Assembly (NCBI GenBank): GCA_039602395.1
Contig: JBCNJP010000012.1
Coordinates: 21,890,396-21,954,395, forward strand
DNA: 64,000 nt
Reading direction: 5' to 3'
From: Deinandra increscens subsp. villosa
Taxonomy: Eukaryota > Streptophyta > Magnoliopsida > Asterales > Asteraceae
Positions 47,405-58,953 of the stretch are shown here, one piece after another. Below the pieces are notes generated by a model that saw only the letters and a program-made list of their open reading frames with translations, was not told the origin of the DNA and did no database searches. Numbering within the stretch: position 1 is the first letter of the stretch; the number at the start of each line of letters is the position of its first letter. The position numbers and the translations under genes were made by a program.

Positions 47405-48583
47405 TATTGGATATTAGATGTCCTGACCTAACATTTAACGTAACCGACCCGGTTTTGACCCGGAAGAGTTACACCGGAGTCAACGAACTAATACTTAATT
47501 AATCGTTAATTAAAAAAATTCAAACGGTTTATGTAAATAAATAATAGTTATTTATTTAATTAAAGTAACAAAACAATATTTATCGTAAAATGTTTACGAG
47601 ATAAGTGGCGGGACATTTTCTAGTCGTTACCGAATTAACGGACTAGTAAAACAGTTGTGTTTAGAGGCTTGGATCGTGACGTGGGCTCGGGATTACTAAA
47701 GCCCGACTAGAAAGGTGATTAAAAGGGGATGGGGATTAGGATTTACCCTAATCGCAAACCCCATCTCCCTCTTCCCTTCTCGTTTTCGGCGACACCACCA
47801 CCACCATCTCCGTCGCTCTTTTCGACCACTACGATGGTAAAACGTGACCCACGTTTAATCTCCGCCGCCATGAAACTCGAGAGCACCGCCGCCGCCACGA
47901 GAGCCGCCGCCACCGTCGCCGCGGCCCGTGCCGCCATCGCCGCCGATCTTTTTGGCGAGGACCACCACGAGGTGGTTCTCGCTTTACCCGCGCCATCGAG
48001 ACCGTTGTTTGAACCGTCTCGTGCCTCCACCGTCGAACCAGGTGAAAACCCTAAGTGGGCGGCGCCACTATATGCCGTCGCCGTTACGCCACTCCCTCCG
48101 CCGCCTCCACGCGCGATGGACGAAATCGTTTCTATAACGGTTTCGTCGTCAAGCACGGCGGAACCATTCGACTGGAATGCTATGTTGCGTATCATGGTTT
48201 CGTTACCGCCACCACCGCCGGTTCATGAGATGAATGCGTCCGTGGTGCCTAAGGCCCCGCCTTCACAATCGGTTGAAGATTTGACTCACCGGTTCGAGTC
48301 GGGCGTTACCGCTGACCCTAGCGCTAGTTCGTCGAACCCCAGTGTCTCGAACGCTTGTTCGGACTCCGCCAAGGTATATCTAACTTGCTTAGATTATTAA
48401 ATCAAATTATTTAATTTTCAGTATTTACGCGTACACGGTGATCAGATCCTGTCTACGGTTTTACTAAAATTCGAGTTGTAAAACTTATTTTCCGCTACAT
48501 AATTAATCTGATTAATTAACCCGTTAATTTAGTCGATAAAAATTAAGACGGGCAACCCGGATAACCACTGTAAAAACCCAACA
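47405..48583 (+). repeat. 3' LTR of the full-length copia
   Basis: It starts TATTGGATATTAG (TG changed to TA) and ends CCCAACA, 1179 bp. It keeps the family's original middle, unlike the 5' LTR. Confidence 0.9.
47729..48400 (+). CDS. LTR-encoded Ala/Pro-rich ORF ending at a splice-donor-like site
   Basis: A 223-codon open frame inside the 3' LTR. The likely ATG is at 47834 (MVKRDPRLISAAMKLE) or 47729. The product is rich in Ala, Pro and Ser (LFGEDHHEVVLALPAPSRPL, PSRASTVEPGENPKW) and matches no domain I know. The coding-like, GC-rich sequence stops at AAG/GTATATCTAAC, a good plant donor, after which the LTR turns AT-rich. Most of it is also present in the 5' LTR (40975-41400). It could be a captured first exon or simply a GC-rich leader; translation is not shown. 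Confidence 0.4.
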   Translation: MGIRIYPNRKPHLPLPFSFSATPPPPSPSLFSTTTMVKRDPRLISAAMKLESTAAATRAAATVAAARAAIAADLFGEDHHEVVLALPAPSRPLFEPSRASTVEPGENPKWAAPLYAVAVTPLPPPPPRAMDEIVSITVSSSSTAEPFDWNAMLRIMVSLPPPPPVHEMNASVVPKAPPSQSVEDLTHRFESGVTADPSASSSNPSVSNACSDSAKVYLTCLDY

Positions 48584-48588
48584 GAAGG

Positions 48589-51189
48589 ATACTATTGAGT
48601 ATACCATTTAATCAAATATGTCTTATGATTAAATCCATGAATACAATTTGATGCGAGTTACATCACAACGTCATTCCGCAATGAAGTCTGTGAGTCTGGA
48701 TAGTCAACCGTTAGACTCCAGAGTCAGAATAGTCTTAGTTCAGAGTTGTTCCCACAATTCTGAATGACTACAGATGGTTCATAATATTTTTCTAGATATT
48801 CATGGATATTTAAAACGTATTAAATTTGAACACGTTGTGCAGAATTCGTGCTCTACATCTAACCATTTAGATCAGGTCGACTGACTTGTGCAAACGTTAA
48901 AGTTCGACATCCCAACACTATGGAAGAACATTATTGTAGAGTAGAATTCAGGTACTACGTAGTAGTATCAACTAATTTATCAAACTTGATCAAATAGAAC
49001 TATGAATTCTATGCTTTGTCCTCAGTCTATGGTTTCGTATTGCATAACTAAAGTGTTTCATTTGTTTTAGTGTTTATCATGAATAGTAAACTACTTGAGT
49101 GAATTTGAATGTATGATAAAACTTGTGCCCTTGGTGTGCACATGGATTACAGTGTTATCACGTGAGCATATTAATGGATTATTTATTGAATCCAATCAAT
49201 CTTCCTGAATGTACCGTTAGATTCATTATTCAAGATATCACTCAAGGTGGCTTTGTCGTTCATTGAGTACCAGATCGTATTTTATCATGAACATTTTACA
49301 TCATCAGAAATTGTGATGATGTGTTTTTCCAACTTATGTCATTGTGTAACCTTTTACAATGACATCAATGCAATATCCATATATTGGATTACTCTCGTTT
49401 CATATCTGGTATGATACGACTCGTTTTAAGAAATTGATCAGATCTGAAGATGCTCTTCCAGAGATGGATTCAATTATCGGTGTTCTTGAAACTTAGAGAT
49501 AAGTTGAGGTTTCATTTGAGTTTAGTCCATTAAACTTCAGTGAACTTTGGATCAACACATAATCGTTATCTCGATAAGGATTAGCGATAATGCTCCCACT
49601 TGCTTTTTGTATACCAGGCATACCCTTAATCATCTTTCTTTTAAAACACATTGATATTTATTTGCAATATTAATCCTTAAGCAAATACTTCTCGTTACCA
49701 AAAACAAACTCATTTAGTTTCATAAATACGGTATGAATCTAACTGATTAATATCCAAATGTCATGTTAAATGCATGAGATGGTAAGATGAAATCAAACTG
49801 CTTGAGTTTAATGGTATTCTTGATATGATCATCTTATCGTTTGAAATGAATTGCGTACTTGACACAATGATGATTATTATATCAGAATATATAGTCTGAT
49901 TTATGATTGATAATTCAATATGATGACTAACCAATGAAGGAAGATTTTAAGATAGTGATAACGTCATCCAACCTTGATAGGAGTCGTTACTCATTTAGAA
50001 TGCCAGCATGTTTCATTATAGCAACAACCGTTTGTTGTGAAAGGATGTTTGTCTAATAAGTCTTGAATGTTCTCAAGAGTTGATTCACATAGTCCAATAG
50101 TTCCTATTAAAACTAATCCACTTTTGAAGTGAATCGGATATTTAATGATCTGATGATGGTCGTGTATTGCTCAAATTAGTCTATCGCAAGATTTCATCTT
50201 GGAACTAACTTTGAGTATGCAAGTGATCAGTGAAGAGGCGTTTTGTGGGTATGAGGTGTGAACGGAGACTATCGGCAAGTCATTAGTCATGTGTTTATCG
50301 GTTTCTAATCTTGAAACCCAATCCTTAGGATATGAGCAACAAGAGCTCAACAGGAAATTTAACACATATGAGTATAAGCTTAGTTGTAGTCTTCGACTTT
50401 CAAGGTGATGCGTGTATATATCTGTTTGTGACCATGATGGTCATGTGCACAAGAATTAGTGCAATCATACTATAATCATTCAAGTGATTATATTGTATCT
50501 GCGTAGCTGGTAATTTAAACTTATCTAAACAAGCGTTTGAACTCAGCAAAGGTCCTATTGTTTGAGCCGATGAAATCGAGAAGGCGATTTCATGAAAAGT
50601 TCAATTGGATTTAATGAACTCCTGAGCTATGTGATTTCAAACCTAGAGGTTTTATGAGTCACAATAGGTCATCATTCCCTATCGTATCAAGTACGATAAG
50701 AATGTAAGACATCATAGTGATAATGAGATTCAGGAGGACAAACATCCTTCCATTCGCATTATACTAGTCTTATGTTCATTAGGTCAAGGGTACCCGGTAT
50801 AGTATCATGTTATATAAGTTTGAATCTAATCTAACAATCAAATGAAACCATTTTCAAGCGTAGATAAATCATGCATATCAAATAAGTTTAAACAAGAAAC
50901 TTAATGCATGTCAAGATTCAAACCAAAGCAAAATTGTATCCATCCTGGCAGGGAAAACAAACAAGCAAGTTGTTTAACGATACCACCAAGAAATCAAAGT
51001 ATGACATAAACTTTATTCAAAGTTTGAGATCATGCAAAGGGGTCATGTCTTCTTGGTTTTGCTTACAAAGACTTCATGTTCCTACAAATGTAAAGTATGT
51101 CAAGCATATATTTTGAAGGATCAAATGAAGTGGTCTATATCATTAGGTTACAGATATATACCTCCGGAAGTGCCAGCATCAACCTTCTT
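48589..51189 (-). other. Internal non-coding stretch of the minus-strand copia
   Basis: 2.6 kb, AT-rich, many short minus-strand frames but none with RT, integrase or RNase H motifs. In a complete copia pol would be here, so this element is non-autonomous. Confidence 0.6.
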
Positions 51190-52060
51190 CCCTTTCACCA
51201 TGGCAAGATATTCTAGGCAGTTACGTCTCTAGTGCCTCATTTTATTGCATTCAAAGCATTGCCACTAATTTCGCGGCGGTGCTCTTGATGCTTTTGGCGT
51301 GCCTCTGCTGGAGCTACTAGAGCCTCTGGCAGCAGCCTTGCCTTTCTTCCTCTCCCCAGGTTTCCTCTTGTTTACCTTAGGTTTCTTGACACCAGCAGAT
51401 CGGACTGCGAGCACATCGGGGTTTTTGGCCTTGTTGTTGTTGCTGAGAAAATTTATCTCGGCAGTTTTCAACATGCCGTGAAGCTCACTCACTGTCTTAA
51501 CCAGATTGTTCATGTTAAAGTTAATCCTGAAAGGAGTAAAGGAACTGGAAAGAGAGTGTAGGATCAAGTCCGTCGCCATTTCCTGAGGAATGATGTAGTC
51601 GAGCTTCGCAAGCCGATCGATGTACCCCTTCATCTTAAGGACATGGGCGCTATCAGGATTGCCTTCAGCCATTCGACAGGTGATTAGCCTGGCAACGGTC
51701 TCATAGCGTTCCTGCTGGGCATGGGTTTCAAACATGCCCTTAAGTTCCCCGATCATCTGAAAGGCTGTCCTATCAACCACGCCCTTCTGAATTTCAGTAG
51801 ACATGGTGTCCAACATCAGACACGTCACATAATTGTCATCTTTCTTCAGTGTCTCATGTGCAGCGCAAGCAGCAGCAGTGCCATTTTCCGGTGCCTCGGG
51901 CACCTCCTATTCCAATACGTTGAGCTTCTTGGCCAATTACAGAACAATTTTCAAATTACGATGCCATTCGAAGAACTATGTGTCATCAAGTTTCTCTTTC
52001 TCAAGAAGAGACTTGAGCTAGAAAACCTCATTGTTTGCAGGAGGGTTAGCCATCTGAAAC
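51190..52060 (-). pseudogene. Gag of the minus-strand copia
   Basis: The 212-codon frame 51903-51265 is a copia gag (UBN2-type): HETLKKDDNYVTCLMLDTMS, MKGYIDRLAKLDYIIPQEMA, FNMNNLVKTVSELHGMLKTA and a Lys-rich tail KKPKVNKRKPGERKKG. After a stop at 51265 the zinc knuckle follows, CFECNKMRH, stop, RRNC (about 51256-51210), where a Trp codon has become TAG. N-terminal coding sequence continues right of 51903 in another frame. Inactive, but only a few lesions from an open frame. Confidence 0.85.
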
Positions 52061-52319
52061 AACAGGCAATTAGCTTTAGTGTTTCAATGTAATATTCATA
52101 TTCAAAGATGGCAAGGAGATCTTGAATAGGAAAGTGGGAACTCGATTAGTAGTTGACAAATAACGGTAGCGTTAAGTGCAATCAAAGCAACTAAGTAACC
52201 GGATAGACAACGATTATCTCTTGTGAATACCGGTCACAACTCCCGTTTATGAGGCTTTCACCTAATTATTTGAGAAATACGTTTAGCCTCATCTGTGGCA
52301 TTTTGTTTGCGAGTGAATA

Positions 52320-52480
52320 GATGTACGATGTTGAAATACTCCAATACACGAAGTACTCGCAAAGAAAATGATAGATGTCCTCAGTGATCAGTGTTCATGC
52401 ACAGTGTTGAAATACTCCAATGCACACACCTTGGAAGATACCTTGAACACCAACTATGGTGTTGAAATACTCCAACACTG
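52320..52480 (-). repeat. Three inverted copies of the copia leader motif
   Basis: TGTTGAAATACTCCAA occurs at 52329, 52404 and 52459. It is the reverse complement of the motif repeated three times at 42289-42440. Retention of three copies in two separate elements argues against chance. Confidence 0.75.
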
Positions 52481-52653
52481 ATGCATCGGTAAATATGTTC
52501 CAAGTTAGACTTGACTAGGATGGCATAATCTACCAGTTTTACGGCCTACCAGATAGGATTATTAGGTCAAAATTTTAATCAATTAAACATTTCGACGAAA
52601 TATGTATAGACCCTATCTCACTCGGGACAGTCAATTAAATAATCTCATTATTA

Positions 52654-53780
52654 CACTACGTCAAAATTCACCTTTGGCCACGGAAAAAAACCGTGACCAA
52701 AGGTGTTTGGTCACGTTTTTTTTCCATTCCAATCGACACCAAAGGTCCCGTCACCTTATGTACCCTACGGCCACGTTACAATATCAGTGGCTGAAGCCAC
52801 CTATAAGCGTGGCTAAAGGGTACCAATATTTATTGTTGTAATCAAACAATTCTTCTGGAAAGCGTGGCCAAAGGGTCCCAACGGCCACATGTGTTTGTTT
52901 AACGTGGCCTTTGGTATTATATGGTCACATATATTTGTGTTTTAGCCACATACATTATAAAAATACGTGGCCAAAGGGTTGCTGAAATCATACATTTTGT
53001 CACAATACGCGTGGCCAAAGGGTAGCAACGGCCACGTTAAAATATCAAAAGCGTGGCCTTTGGTATTATATGGTCACGTATATTTGTGTTTTAGCCACAT
53101 ATGTTATAAAAAACATGGCCAAATGGGTTGCTGAAATTATAATTTTTGTCCCAATACGCGTGGCCAAAGGGTGGCAACCGCCACATTAAAATATGAATAG
53201 CGTGGCCTTTGGTATTATATGGTCACGTATATTTGTCTTTTAGCCACATATGATATGAAAAAACGTGGCCAAATGGGTTGCTGAAATCATACATTTTGTC
53301 CCAATACGCGTGGCCAAAGGGTGGCAATGGCCACATTAAAATATAAAAAGCGTGGCCTTTGGTATTATATGGTCACGTATATTTGTGTTTTAGCCACATA
53401 TATTTGGAAAAAAAAAAGTGGCCAAAGGGTAGTTGAAATCAGATATTTTGTCCCAATACGCGTGGCCAAAGGGTGGCAACCGCCACGTTAAAATATAAAA
53501 AGTGTGGCCTTTGGTATTATATGGTCACGTATATTTGTCTTTTAGCCACATATATTTGAAAAAAAAAAGTGGCCAAAGGGTAGTTGAAATCAGATATTTT
53601 GTCCCAATACGCGTGGCCAAAGGGTGGCAATGGCCACGATAAAATATAAAAAGTGTGGCCTTTGGTATTATATGGTCACGTATATTTGTGTTTTAGCCAC
53701 ATATATTTGGGAAGAAGAAAAAGTAACCAAAAGGTTGTTGAAATCAGATGGGTCCTTGCTATACGCGTGGCCAATTTAAA
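52654..53780. mobile_element. CACTA-type transposon terminus with subterminal repeat array
   Basis: It starts CACTACGTCAAAATTCACC after TTA. An immediate hairpin follows: 'cacctttggccacgg' (52669-52683) with 'ccgtgaccaaaggtg' (52691-52705). An array of about 150-bp units follows, each with GTGGCCAAAGGGT at its head (53011, 53160, 53310, 53462, 53613, 53767) and inverted GGCCAC/GTGGCC pairs inside. CACTA ends and GGCCAC-rich subterminal repeats, to which the TNPA-type protein binds, fit En/Spm elements. I do not find the opposite terminus in the window. Confidence 0.7.
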
Positions 53781-54111
53781 AGCTATTACAAATTATTAAT
53801 TACAAATCAAATAAAATTCAATTACAAGTCAAATACAAATGAAATACAAATAAAAAATTAAAGAAAATTACACTGCATACAAGCATTATTCTCAATCTAA
53901 TTTTCAATCCGGGAGGCAACAACACTACCACGTGGTCTTCATCTTCAACTGTCCAGATTTGAGCTTAATTAGGACCATTTTTTCTTGTATTCCTTCCTAT
54001 ACCAAAATATATAATTGATAATTAGGTTATGGAAATTGATCATAATATATATAGCAATTTTGAAATACTTACCACCATGATAGATATGGACTGAGGAGTG
54101 CCATTTTATTG

Positions 54112-56097
54112 CAAGTAGTATGGGTCATCAGGTCCTACAATTCAATTGATTTCCAGATGAACATTAGATATCCAGATGAACTTAAAACATCCGGATGAAC
54201 ATCACATTAAGTTCCGGATCAACTTCAAAGTCAGTTGAACTTTGTTTGGTACACATCTCACCATTTGTTCCAACAATCCCTAGCTGGCCCAAGTGTTTGA
54301 GGTACCAAATAACATTTAAAATGGGACTACATGACATTACCAAACAGATTACTGTGATAACTATAGAACGGAATGAAACTTGACTGGCAAATATTTGCCT
54401 TTTTCTTTTCAACCGCTTCAGACGAGGTTGATCGACCACCGATTTCACGCCCTACAGTTCAATTAATTACTTTATGTAAATGAGCAATCAAACCGATAAT
54501 GAGTTTGACAAATACTAACCGTTGTGTGTATGTCAGCATGATTAGTGCTGTGGCTAGATCCAACAAAAATCTCCTTAGAATTTACCTAGAACAATGTTTT
54601 TGAATTGGTAAAAAGTTAGAGCAGAATAATGACGCAGACCTATCATGAAAGTATTTATTCTGTTTTTTTAATCTAACATAAGTTGTTCCAGTTTTATTCA
54701 TACAGATTATGTATATACTCTATTTTTTTCATATTAACATACATTTTCAATGAATCATAGCAGGGCCCCATTTAACTCATAACTTTGTTCTTACATGAAG
54801 TATATATTCTTATGTACCAGGAACTTGTTGGAATTTTACGGTTCTCCTACAGAACTTGCATCTATTTGTGTTCTTCAGGAACAAGAGTTCATCCGGATTG
54901 TGTTCTTCATGAACAAGAGTGTATGTTATTATAAGGTACTTGAGAATAGTATGATTAAGTTGTGATGTAAAGAATTCACCTCTGTAGATGCCGGAGCATT
55001 AAGTTGGTGTGGTAACGGTGGTCCAAGTGCAGATAGATGATCTATAAGTAGATCAAGTTTTTTCTCCGATTCTTCAAACTTCAAGAAGAGGGCCTTAACT
55101 TGTTCATTTGTTGCATACCGAAGAAGTCTCTCCTCTTTAAGTTCGAACTCAAGTTTTTCCAATTCACCATTAGTGTTGTTGGATCGATCCTTGAATTTTG
55201 TGCAATTAACAGAATGTAGTTAGATGCTTTTTAACAAAGTACATAAATAGGAAAGCATGCAGACCCTATTGATTCATTATCTCTTAATTAGTTCTTAATT
55301 ATTAATATATCACATAAAGACCCTATTGATTAATTATTTGATATGTTATACACAAATTTAACAACATCTAAAGGGAAGAGTGGAACACATCATGTCTTCA
55401 GTGGACATAAACAAACAGTTCACCATTTCTAGCAAAGTAGCAGATGCATGACATCAACATGAACATACAAAAAATGTTGGAAACATTCCTATATATGTCC
55501 TCTAGGATCATTTCCTAGCTAGTAATGACCAGAGTAACATAAATTAGTTCTTAGTTATATAATATCTCACATAAAGACCCTATTGACTAATTATTTGATA
55601 TGTTATACACATATTAAAGAAATCTAAAGGGAAGAGCGGAACACATCATGTCTTCAGTGGATATAAACAAACAGTTCACCATTTCTAGCAGTGTACATAA
55701 AGAAGAAAGTAGGTTCACCAGTAACATGAATCTACAAACATGTGCATATGCTTGACCTCAACATTCCTAGCATAAAAATAACTAATTTTAGCATAAAATG
55801 AATGGGTTGAAATGAATGGAGAGGATTTCTGCAAAATATACCCCTTCCTAATTAATTTTGTATGAAACGAAATTTTATCGATCTGTAACTGTAACTGTAC
55901 ACAAATACAGGGATCCCAAGTTAAACGTGTATCAATAATAAACAAAAGAAACAATTTTATGAAAACAGATTGTAATTAATGAAACGGAATAACTTGACAA
56001 TTACCGTTTTCTGGACTGATTGGTCTCCCAAATCACATCCCACTTCTGAAGAATCGCTAGCGCTGTCTGTTGAAGCTATTCGTTGTTGAAGCTCCAT
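54112..56097 (-). CDS. Multi-exon gene linked to the CACTA end, function unknown
   Basis: Exon 1 56097-56005 (31 codons, MELQQRIASTDSASDSSEV, donor GTAATT). Exon 2 55189-54980 (70 codons, acceptor TTCAAG, donor GTGAAT). Exon 3 54573-54520 (18 codons, donor GTTAGT). Exon 4 starts 54451 (GVKSVVDQPRLKRLKRKRQ). A possible last exon ends with PDDPYYLQ-stop near 54112. Junctions 1-3 keep phase 0. Exon 2 forms a charged coiled coil (LEFELKEERLLR, LKFEESEKKLDLLIDHL). A TATA run lies near 56193-56202, upstream in minus orientation. Position beside a CACTA end and the coiled coil plus basic patch suggest a TNPA-like accessory protein, but I recognise no domain. Exon 4 internal splicing is uncertain. 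Confidence 0.4.
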
Positions 56098-56477
56098 GGA
56101 AGATGTGAATGATATGGATGAGAATGAAGACCTGGTTATTCGCTGGAGGCGTTTAACTAGCTAGAAATTTTCCGATAAAGTGAGAGGGAAAAGTATATAT
56201 ATGATGAATCGATAATAAGTAAATTTAGTTTGAAATTTTGGGTGTAGTTTGAACTAATGGTGGGAAATTCAAATTTTTTTGGTGAAAATTTTTAATTAAA
56301 AGGGGGGGAATTGTTCAAACTGATAATAAAACCCAAAAAAAGGATACATTACTAAAACACAACTCAAAAATGAAAATGATAAATTACTATGCAATTCAGA
56401 ACAAAAATACGAAAAGACCGCCATGTTGTGAATTTCTCATGTATAATAATTTTGTTTCCAAAAACATTAAACGACGT

Positions 56478-57556
56478 CCAATTAGGATGGTGAGGAGCAA
56501 TTAGGAGCAATTAGGACCAACCAGACTCAATGAGGACTATATACTGACAATTAGCGTCATTTAGGATACTTTAGTGAAGACCAGTTATGGTTAATTAATA
56601 TGGTCAATGAATACGAATTAGGGCCAGTTCAATGAGAAGGCCGATTATGCTCATAGGACCGATAAGGACGGAGCATGAAGGAAGTGACTAATGAGGATCG
56701 ATGATCAAGTATGACCAATTAGGACTAATTGGGGCCAATTAGTTTGAATGAGGACCAATGATACCAATAAGGGTAAATCAGGGTTAGTGATGGTCGATTA
56801 AGACCAATTAGGTTCAATTAGGGTCAATGAGGACCCATTAGGACCAATGATGGTCGAATATGCTCGATTAGGACTAATAAGGATGAATTATGACTTATTA
56901 GGGCCAGTTAGGACCGATGAGGGCCAATTAGACAGAATAAGTACCAATATGGCTCAATTCGGGTTAATGAGGAGCAATTTGCACAAATTAGACCAATAAG
57001 GACCAATTAGTGTCAGTTAGCCTCAATAAGGACCTACTAGACTCATCGAGTACCATTTACTTTGAAGTACAACAAATTTGAGTCAATTAGGCCTAATTGA
57101 CCCCAATTGATTATAATTGGTCCTAAATGAGCCTAATTGGTCGTAATTGACCGTAGTGATCTTCATTGAACCTAACCGAGCCGAATAGACTATAATTGAC
57201 CTTCATTGGCCCTAATTCATCCTAACTGAGTGTTCACTGGCCCTCATTGGTACTCATTTGTCATAAATGACCATGGTTGACCTTAATTCAGTCTACTGGT
57301 CCTCATTGAGCGTAATTGGCCCTCAATCGGCCTAATAGACCCTAATTGGTCATATTTGGTCCTCATAAGGCGTCGACATTGAGCAAAATCGACCCTCGTT
57401 AGTTATAACTGGTCTTCATCATTGACCCTAATTGATCCTCATTGACCCAAATTGACCCCAATTTACCCTAATTGGGCCTCGTGGCTTCGTTGGTCCTAAT
57501 TGGTCCTACTTTATCTTCATTTGTCCTCATCGGTCTTAATCGACCCTAATTGATGT
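56478..57556. repeat. Inverted array of degenerate 10-bp units
   Basis: From 56478 to about 57070 the sequence falls into successive 10-bp units related to GACCAATTAG (for example gaccaattag, gtcaatgagg, gccagttagg). From about 57080 to 57556 the units are the reverse complement (cctaattggt, cctcattgac, cctaattgac). The 10-bp step is kept over tens of units despite many substitutions and almost no indels. About 107 units in all. There is no ORF. This is not a simple microsatellite, because units differ from each other strongly. It has the shape of a giant imperfect hairpin with arms of about 0.5 kb. Confidence 0.85.
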
Positions 57557-57807
57557 GGATTCAATTAAAATAAATTAATAATATTTTTCTAAACCAAATT
57601 AAATTATAAAAAATTTCCCCCATCCCAATTTCAACTAAATGGGCAAACTCCAATAACTTCCCCTGTTTCAATTCTTAGGGTTCATTGTGATCCAGAAGAA
57701 CTGCCGTTAGTATAAAACTGCATTTTCGAAAAACAGTTACCCTCTATTTTCTCTCCAGGTTTCTAATTGGCGATTTAAACCTAAACCTTACTCTCTAATT
57801 TCTCACA
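57557..57807 (+). promoter_or_regulatory. Possible promoter and 5' leader of the gag-like ORF
   Basis: AT-rich, then 'ctattttctctccagg' and 'cttactctctaatttctcacaa' before ATG 57808. This is leader-like composition. No clear TATA box or LTR end is assigned. Confidence 0.3.
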
Positions 57808-58453
57808 AATGGCACCCAAATTGAATCGAAAGGCTGCATCAAAGGCTACTATCAACTGTTCTTCGCCGAACACAATGTTGTAGCGTACTTCGAGAAGTCT
57901 GATAAGTCAAAGCTATTTGATGAAATGAACGATTTCCTCGAGAAATCCAACACTCATTTTGCTTTAACTGTGAATCCTGTAATATGCAAGCAGAGAATTG
58001 CTGAATTTTGGGACTCAGCCAAAAAATCTGTTGATAGCAACGGGGTTGGTAAAATTGACTCTAGAGTCAATGGGAATGAGATTAGTTTGACTGAAGAAAT
58101 GATCCGGAAGCATCTGAAATTCAATGATGCAGGAGGTGATCCTGATTACAAGTCTGAATTGTACTTGAAGACGTACGAAGCAATTGGGTATGGGGGTGAC
58201 TTAACTTGTGCGACCGTCAAAAAGGGACAACTACCCTATGTTTGGCGATATCTTGCTCATACCATTCTCCACTGCCTATCTCACAAGAAAACTGCGTGGG
58301 ATGAACTTGCTGCACCTCAATCATCCGCTTTTCATGGATTGGTAAATGGGCTCAACTTTAACTTTTCAAAAATGATATTTGATGGAATGCTGGAAAATCT
58401 AAAACCTAAAAGGATCTTTTACATGTACCCCAGATTCATCCAACACATTATTA
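57808..58453 (+). pseudogene. Gag-like ORF of an Asteraceae retroelement, gap-truncated
   Basis: ATG 57808 gives MAPKLNRKAASKAT, then the frame is lost by one shift near 57850. The other frame continues from YQLFFAEHNVVAYFEKS through FDEMNDFLEKSNTHFALT, ICKQRIAEFWDSAKK, ISLTEEMIRKHLKFND, GYGGDL, KKTAWDELAAPQSSAFHGL, NFSKMIFDGMLENL and FYMYPRFIQHII, where the N gap starts. The order AEFW...EE.IR..L...D...MYPRF is, from memory, typical of a gag-like ORF linked to copia-type elements in Asteraceae. No protease or RT is visible because of the gap. Confidence 0.65.
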
Positions 58454-58953
58454 NNNNNNNNNNNNNNNNNNNNNNNNNNNNNNNNNNNNNNNNNNNNNNN
58501 NNNNNNNNNNNNNNNNNNNNNNNNNNNNNNNNNNNNNNNNNNNNNNNNNNNNNNNNNNNNNNNNNNNNNNNNNNNNNNNNNNNNNNNNNNNNNNNNNNNN
58601 NNNNNNNNNNNNNNNNNNNNNNNNNNNNNNNNNNNNNNNNNNNNNNNNNNNNNNNNNNNNNNNNNNNNNNNNNNNNNNNNNNNNNNNNNNNNNNNNNNNN
58701 NNNNNNNNNNNNNNNNNNNNNNNNNNNNNNNNNNNNNNNNNNNNNNNNNNNNNNNNNNNNNNNNNNNNNNNNNNNNNNNNNNNNNNNNNNNNNNNNNNNN
58801 NNNNNNNNNNNNNNNNNNNNNNNNNNNNNNNNNNNNNNNNNNNNNNNNNNNNNNNNNNNNNNNNNNNNNNNNNNNNNNNNNNNNNNNNNNNNNNNNNNNN
58901 NNNNNNNNNNNNNNNNNNNNNNNNNNNNNNNNNNNNNNNNNNNNNNNNNNNNN
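58454..58953. other. Assembly gap (500 N)
   Basis: Exactly 500 N. It separates the gag-like ORF from a copia-type LTR, so the link between them cannot be judged. Confidence 1.

Larger units (their letters stand above)
40572..48583 (+). mobile_element. Full-length Ty1/copia element, decayed
   Basis: 8.0 kb. LTRs are 40572-41607 and 47405-48583. The TSD GAAGG is perfect (40567-40571, 48584-48588). The primer binding site 'tggtatcagagcc' follows the first LTR (41609-41621), and the polypurine tract 'aagtgggagat' precedes the second. Gag, protease, integrase, RT and RNase H occur in copia order. The ORF is broken at many places, so it is dead. It sits inside the minus-strand gag-only copia of a related family. 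Confidence 0.9.
38871..52653 (-). mobile_element. Minus-strand copia element with gag but no pol, split by another copia and a CACTA
   Basis: Its 3' LTR is 38871-40053. To the right 'aactcccatttgggcag' is a reverse-complemented polypurine tract. The internal region runs right: 40054-40571, then 48584-52653 after a copia insertion. Gag lies at the far right (51190-52060) on the minus strand. The leader at 52320-52480 shares motifs with the leader of the inserted copia, so they are related. About 3 kb between gag and PPT have no RT or integrase. The leader is cut at 52654 by a CACTA terminus. The 5' LTR is not found in the window. Confidence 0.7.

Noticed and set aside
52862..53780. CRISPR-like regular array
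   Set aside because: The units are whole 150-bp tandem copies with internal inverted motifs next to a CACTA terminus, without unique spacers, and the genome is a plant's.
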